NCBI GenBank assembly: GCA_029379385.1
Contig: CM055611.1
Location: 25,138,092 to 25,202,091, forward strand
DNA: 64,000 nucleotides
Origin: Quillaja saponaria
Taxonomy: Eukaryota; Streptophyta; Magnoliopsida; Fabales; Quillajaceae
Direction: 5' to 3'
The position numbers and the translations under genes are program-made. Under the pieces are notes generated by a model. It saw only the letters and a list, made by a program, of their open reading frames with translations. It was not told where the DNA came from and ran no database searches. Shown here piece after piece: positions 59,580-64,000 of the stretch (within the stretch, counting starts at the first letter, position 1; each line of letters begins with the position of its first letter).

Positions 59580-60069
59580 TGGAAATCTGGTACACCATTT
59601 ATATGACATTATTAATTCTCCTAATTGGTTCGCTTTCTGCTTAAATTGCAATTCTAAAGTGCCAATGAGGTCTTTTTCTTTAGTTGCTCGTTGAATTTAA
59701 TTGATTCATTCATAATGTGAACACATGCACAGAAAAAAATTTCTAATTTTGTTGCACACTACTTGCTCGACACAATACCTTACTGAGTTTAAGATTTCAC
59801 TTCGATATAATTTAAGAATGACTCCATCCGCTTTGAAGGCTAAGTAGCAAAAGTTGTGGTTTCGCTAGAGCAGAGCTACAATCAAGATTGCAACCATGTT
59901 GGTTACAAGTAAGTCCTTTGATCTATATCCACTTTGGTGTTATTCTATTTATTAAAGAGTAGAATCTTGTAAGTCCTAAGAAGTGAATTTTCTTATGATG
60001 TAATACAATGATCTGATTAAGAAGTCTTCAATCACTTCATGATCATTTTTCTATCTTTTTCTCCTGACC

Positions 60070-60405
60070 ATGTTCTGTTCTGAATCTGACTACCTTGCAT
60101 TTTCAGTTTTTAGCAGTTTAATGATCACAAAGAGGAGGAACCTGGTCCAGATTTTCCCAGAGAGATTGACAAAACTTTTTGATGTATGGGAAATACGCGT
60201 TGCAGTTTTGCTCAGCCTAACTTTGCAATGCATCCAAATTCTGTATGGCGGTAACAGAAAGTTCTCCACCAGTATGAAGCTGAGAATCATACTGTAGCTC
60301 TCTTACTTGTCTTCAGATGCCGTTGCAACAGTCTCTCTTAATATACTATCCAGCAATGCAGGGGAGTATAACGATGACTCTAAAGACAAATTTTGTGATA
60401 TTGGC
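60070..60405 (+). pseudogene. DUF4220 5' fragment in unit B
   Basis: Reads MFCSESDYLAFSVFSSLMIT ... MKLRIIL, stop. It shares with unit A the Trp-to-stop change and the join to gene X after TTGTGATA(A/T)TGGC. Not functional. Confidence 0.85.
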
Positions 60406-61365
60406 TGTAGACACCAAAATAAGGAACTGCTTGTTTTATCATGAAAATTAGCAGGAGATATAAGCTCCCCCTCACTCACTTTGGAAACCTCTGGAGCTTC
60501 ATCCATTAAATTCTGAATTCTTTGTTGATTCTTCATATGTGCACCCTTTCTTTTACCTTTAAAACCAAACCATTTCCCTTGGACAAAACAAAGAAAAAAA
60601 AAAAAAAATCAATATCAGCTTTATAAAGGATAATTGTGGCAAAAGGCGGTAAAAAAAAAACATAGGCAAATATAACAAGAAATGTAAAGTTACCTCCTTG
60701 TTGGTGTGGAATGAAACAGGAAGCCCCAAGGCACTCCTCTGTCTGCTCAGTTCTATGTCCTCCGGTAAAAGGCTGCTAAAATCTGTAAAATGCAGACACA
60801 TGCAAACAAGAAAATAAGAACAACTAAAGGGGGGACGAAAATTTAAATATCCTAGCATCTTCAAATAACAGTGTAATGAAATTGCACGAGCTACCAGTAG
60901 AAACTAGTGCAAGCAAAACAGGGTTTCTTCAACATTTCAATTACATATTGGAACAAGAAAAGAGAGAATGGAGGAAACACTTGATATCAAATGTAGGATC
61001 GAGGTTTAAGCAGCTATCATCATCAACATTAGTCGACTTCTGCATAAAAACACACAAAAAATTAGATCTCGAAATAGATTATTGGAAGAATCAGTTGACT
61101 CTCTGATTGGAAGTAAACAGTAGAATTTTTCTTATAGGAAAAACTTACAGAGCATTGGCGCAAAGGTGAAACCTGTGCTCCATCATCCCTGTAACCAAAT
61201 TGGAAATGAAAAAAAAAAAAAAAGTTGCCATAGTTTAATGACTGAATAATAGTACGAGTTTGCGTGTGTAAGCGAGTGAGAGAGGAGTACTACGACTACA
61301 ATAGATAGACTTGGGTGAGCTTGAACAGAGAACCCGAGGGTTTTGATAGCAGGGCCTTTCGGCGA
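60406..61365 (-). pseudogene. Gene X, unit B
   Basis: Same exon-like pieces as unit A. The piece MKNQQRIQNLMDEAPEVSKV runs on without frameshift into SEGELISPANFHDKTSSSLF and then into antisense DUF4220 DNA. It has about 40 bp more than A and C at 60920-60966 (TTTCTTCAACATTTCAATTA...), probably the ancestral form. A deletion of about 28 bp removes the MDSV start (GCAGGGCC|TTTCGGCG near 61355). No start codon, so a pseudogene. Confidence 0.6.
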
Positions 61366-62290
61366 AACCTTGGACCTTCATGAAAAGTTTCTAACATTAA
61401 TACAATAGATTTGTGGACAGCATGGGGTTGATAATGGGCTGAATTGGTTCGGTTATAAGATTAGTCTGGAACTAATCATACCTAATCTAATCAATACAAG
61501 ATTTGGAATCAGCCCAGTCTAATCTACGAATTATGTATTGAATTACATTGGGTTGATAGGTTTAGGTCTTTATTAATTAGACTTATTATTTCAGAAGTCA
61601 CTTGTTAAAATAATAAATTTTAACAGATTATAAGTAGGTCTAAATTACAAAAATTTATTTTAAAGAGTAATAAAATATTTAATGAGAAATAAAATTTTCA
61701 AATAGTAAAACCAGTAATTAATATCATTAATAACCTATATTCCTTTGTAAGATCATTATGAACATAAACACAAAAAGTAAAAATTAACCTTTTATATTAA
61801 AGTGGGCTAAAACTAGACTTATATACACGATAATTTTTTAAAAGGTTGTTGACTTAATATGTAAGAATTTTATGATTTAAAAGAATATATTAATTTACGA
61901 AAAAATTAAATATTAATTATGTGATTTGATTGGATTAGGTCGGATTACTAACTTATGAAAGTCTTGAACCAATCCAATCTAATAACAGTAGGACAAAAAT
62001 CCTAATATATCCAAACAACAATATAACATTGGTAGAAAAATCTGAATATATCCAATCAGCAATATTGCCAATCTAGATGAGGCCATGAATACATAGTTGA
62101 AAGTAAAATTTGAACCCAGAACCATTAGGTCTCAACACCACTATCTTAGCCATTAAACTAAGACCTAGTCAACAAATAATTATTAATTTTATAATATTTT
62201 ACATTATAACATTATCTTTTGCATCTCAACTCATTCTTATACACACTTGTTAAAAAATTTATACTTGAATATATTTATGTGAAACACCAA

Positions 62291-64000
62291 AATAATGGCT
62301 GTAGACACCAAAATAAGGAACTGCTTGTTTTATCATGAAAATTAGCAGGAGATATAACCTCCTCTCACTCACTTTGGAAACCTCTGGAGCTTCATCCATT
62401 AAATTCTGAATTCTTTGTTGATTCTTCATATGTGCACCCTTTCTTTTACCTTTAAAACCAAAACATTTCCCTTGGACAAAACAAAGAAAAAAAAATAATC
62501 AATATCAGCTTTATTAAGGATAATTGTGGCAAAAGGCGGTAAAAAAAAAAAAACATAGGCAGATATAACATGAAATGTAAAGTTACCTCCTTGTTGGTGT
62601 GGACTGAAACAAGGAAGCCCCAAGGCACTCCTCTGTCTGCTCAGTTCCATGTCCTCTGGTAAAAGGCTGCTAAAATCTGTAAAATGCAGACACATGCACA
62701 CAAGCAAATAAGAACAACTAAAGAGGGGACGAAAATTTAAATATCCTAGCATCTTCAAATAACAGTGTAATGAAAATGCACGGGCTACCGGTAGATACTA
62801 GTGCAAGCAAAATAGGGAATGGAGGAAACACTTGACGACCAATGTAGGATCGAGGTTTAAGCAGCCATCATCGTCAACATTAGTCGACTTCTGCATAAAA
62901 ACACAAACAAAATTAGATCTCGAAAAAGATTATTGTAAGAATCAGTTGACTCTCTGAGTGGAAGTAAACAGTCGAATTTTTCTTCTAGGAAAAACTTACA
63001 GAGCATTGGCGCAAAGGTGAAACCTGTGCTCCATCATCCCTGTAACCAAATTGGAAATGAAAAAAAAAAAGAAAGTTGCCATAGTTTAATGACTGAATAA
63101 TAGTACGAGTTTGCGTGTGTAAGCGAGTGAGAGAGGAGTACTACGACTACAATAGATAGACTTGGGTGAGCTTGAACAGAGAACCCGAGGGTTTTGATAG
63201 CAGGGCCTTTCGGCGAAACCTTGGACCTTCATGAAAAGTTTCTAACATTAATACAATAGATTTGTGGACAGCATGGGGTTGATAATGGGCTGAATTGGTT
63301 CGGTTATAAGATTAGTCTGGAACTAATCATACCTAATCTAATCAATACAAGATTTGGAATCAGCCCAGTCTAATCTACGAATTATGTATTGAATTACATT
63401 GGGTTGATAGGTTTAGGTCTTTATTAATTAGACTTATTATTTCAGAAGTCACTTGTTAAAATAATAAATTTTAACAGATTATAATAAGTAGGTCTAAATT
63501 ACAAAAATATATTTTAAAGAGTAATAAAATATTTAATGAGAAATAAAATTTTCAAATAGTAAAACCAGTAATTAATATCATTAATAACCTATATTCATTT
63601 GTAAGATCATTATGAACATAAACACAAAAAGTAAAAATTAAATTTTTTATATTAAAGTGGGCTAAAATTAGACTAATATACACGATAGTTTTTTGAAAGG
63701 TTGTTGACTTAATATTTAAGAATTTTATGATTAAAAGAATATATTAATTTATGAAAATATAAATTATGGGATTTGATTGGATTAGGTCGGATTACTAATT
63801 TTTGAAAGTCTTGAACCAATCCAATCTAATAACATTATATCCAATCTTTTTATAAACACAGCTGTTACCTACAGCTTTTCAAATATATATAATTTTAAAT
63901 CCATGGCATGGCAGGAAAATCTGTTGTGATTTTTTTTTAATTTTTTTTCTCAAAATATAATTTGAAATAAATTAATGAAATGATTGCTCAGTTTTATCCT
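62291..64000. repeat. Composite unit C, partial and mosaic, running off the window
   Basis: Starts at AATGGCTGTAGACACC, keeping a few bases of DUF4220 before gene X, and continues through gene X and the tail to the window end. From about 63842 it matches the 54340-54470 flank (TTTATAAACACAGCTGTTACC, CCATGGCATGGCAGGAAAAT). Confidence 0.8.
62297..63230 (-). pseudogene. Gene X, unit C
   Basis: The left two thirds (62300-63050) match unit A almost exactly, including the lost ~40 bp and the one-base deletion after KVSE. The right part (63110 on) matches unit B, including the deletion of the MDSV start codon and the GTAAGCGAGTGAGAGAGGAG variant. No intact frame. Confidence 0.65.

Larger units (their letters stand above)
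59580..62286. repeat. Composite unit B, duplicate of unit A
   Basis: Same order as unit A: DUF4220 upstream DNA from CTGGTACACCATTTATATGAC, DUF4220 fragment, reverse gene X, tail. It ends at GTGAAACAC, the point where unit C starts. Differences from A are listed under the member entries. Confidence 0.9.

Overview
This is nuclear DNA of a flowering plant, most likely a eudicot. The genes have GT-AG introns in AT-rich DNA, and the window carries plant-only families: R2R3-MYB, AINTEGUMENTA-like AP2, GRF (QLQ/WRC), germin-like, DUF4220/DUF594 and CC-NB-LRR. It also holds degraded plant LINE, MITE-like and SINE-like repeats. The species cannot be fixed from sequence alone. No rRNA, tRNA, CRISPR array or complete retrotransposon was recognised.

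Left part (1-33.5 kb), ordinary gene-bearing DNA. In order: a TT2/PA2-type R2R3-MYB (791-2015, +); the autophagy ubiquitin-like gene ATG12 (4450-6636, +, five exons); a LINE RNase H relic (about 7.9-8.9 kb, -); a second bHLH-binding R2R3-MYB (11186-10343, -); a 5 kb AT-rich gap with a long-inverted-repeat MITE; an AIL1-like double-AP2 gene (16437-19390, +, nine exons including a 9-nt microexon); a small proline-rich membrane protein with a long leader and a possible spliced uORF (23.0-24.5 kb, +); a GRF with a miR396 site and a one-base frameshift (28733-27527, -); and an ABP19-like germin-like protein (32738-33364, +). Most of these are developmental or metabolic regulators. The order does not suggest a shared pathway, although the two MYBs flanking ATG12 share a bHLH-contact motif and intron layout.

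Right part (33.6-64 kb), a birth-and-death cluster. It contains one intact DUF4220-DUF594 membrane protein gene (35329-37467), one two-exon CC-NB-LRR gene (42021-48777) with two CC-like regions and eroded NB-ARC motifs, and at least five broken DUF4220 copies. Three copies of an unrecognised gene fragment (gene X, - strand) are joined to DUF4220 sequence at the same breakpoint. Short upstream modules recur around the DUF4220 copies and also in front of the NLR. The large NLR intron contains a tandem duplication of about 1.5 kb that brings a second splice acceptor and a stop codon. The three gene X units are mosaics of one another, as expected from unequal crossing-over or gene conversion.

The best candidates for something new are the spliced uORF, the NLR decoy exon with its possible CC-only product, the DUF4220/NLR shared upstream DNA, and the mosaic gene X array.
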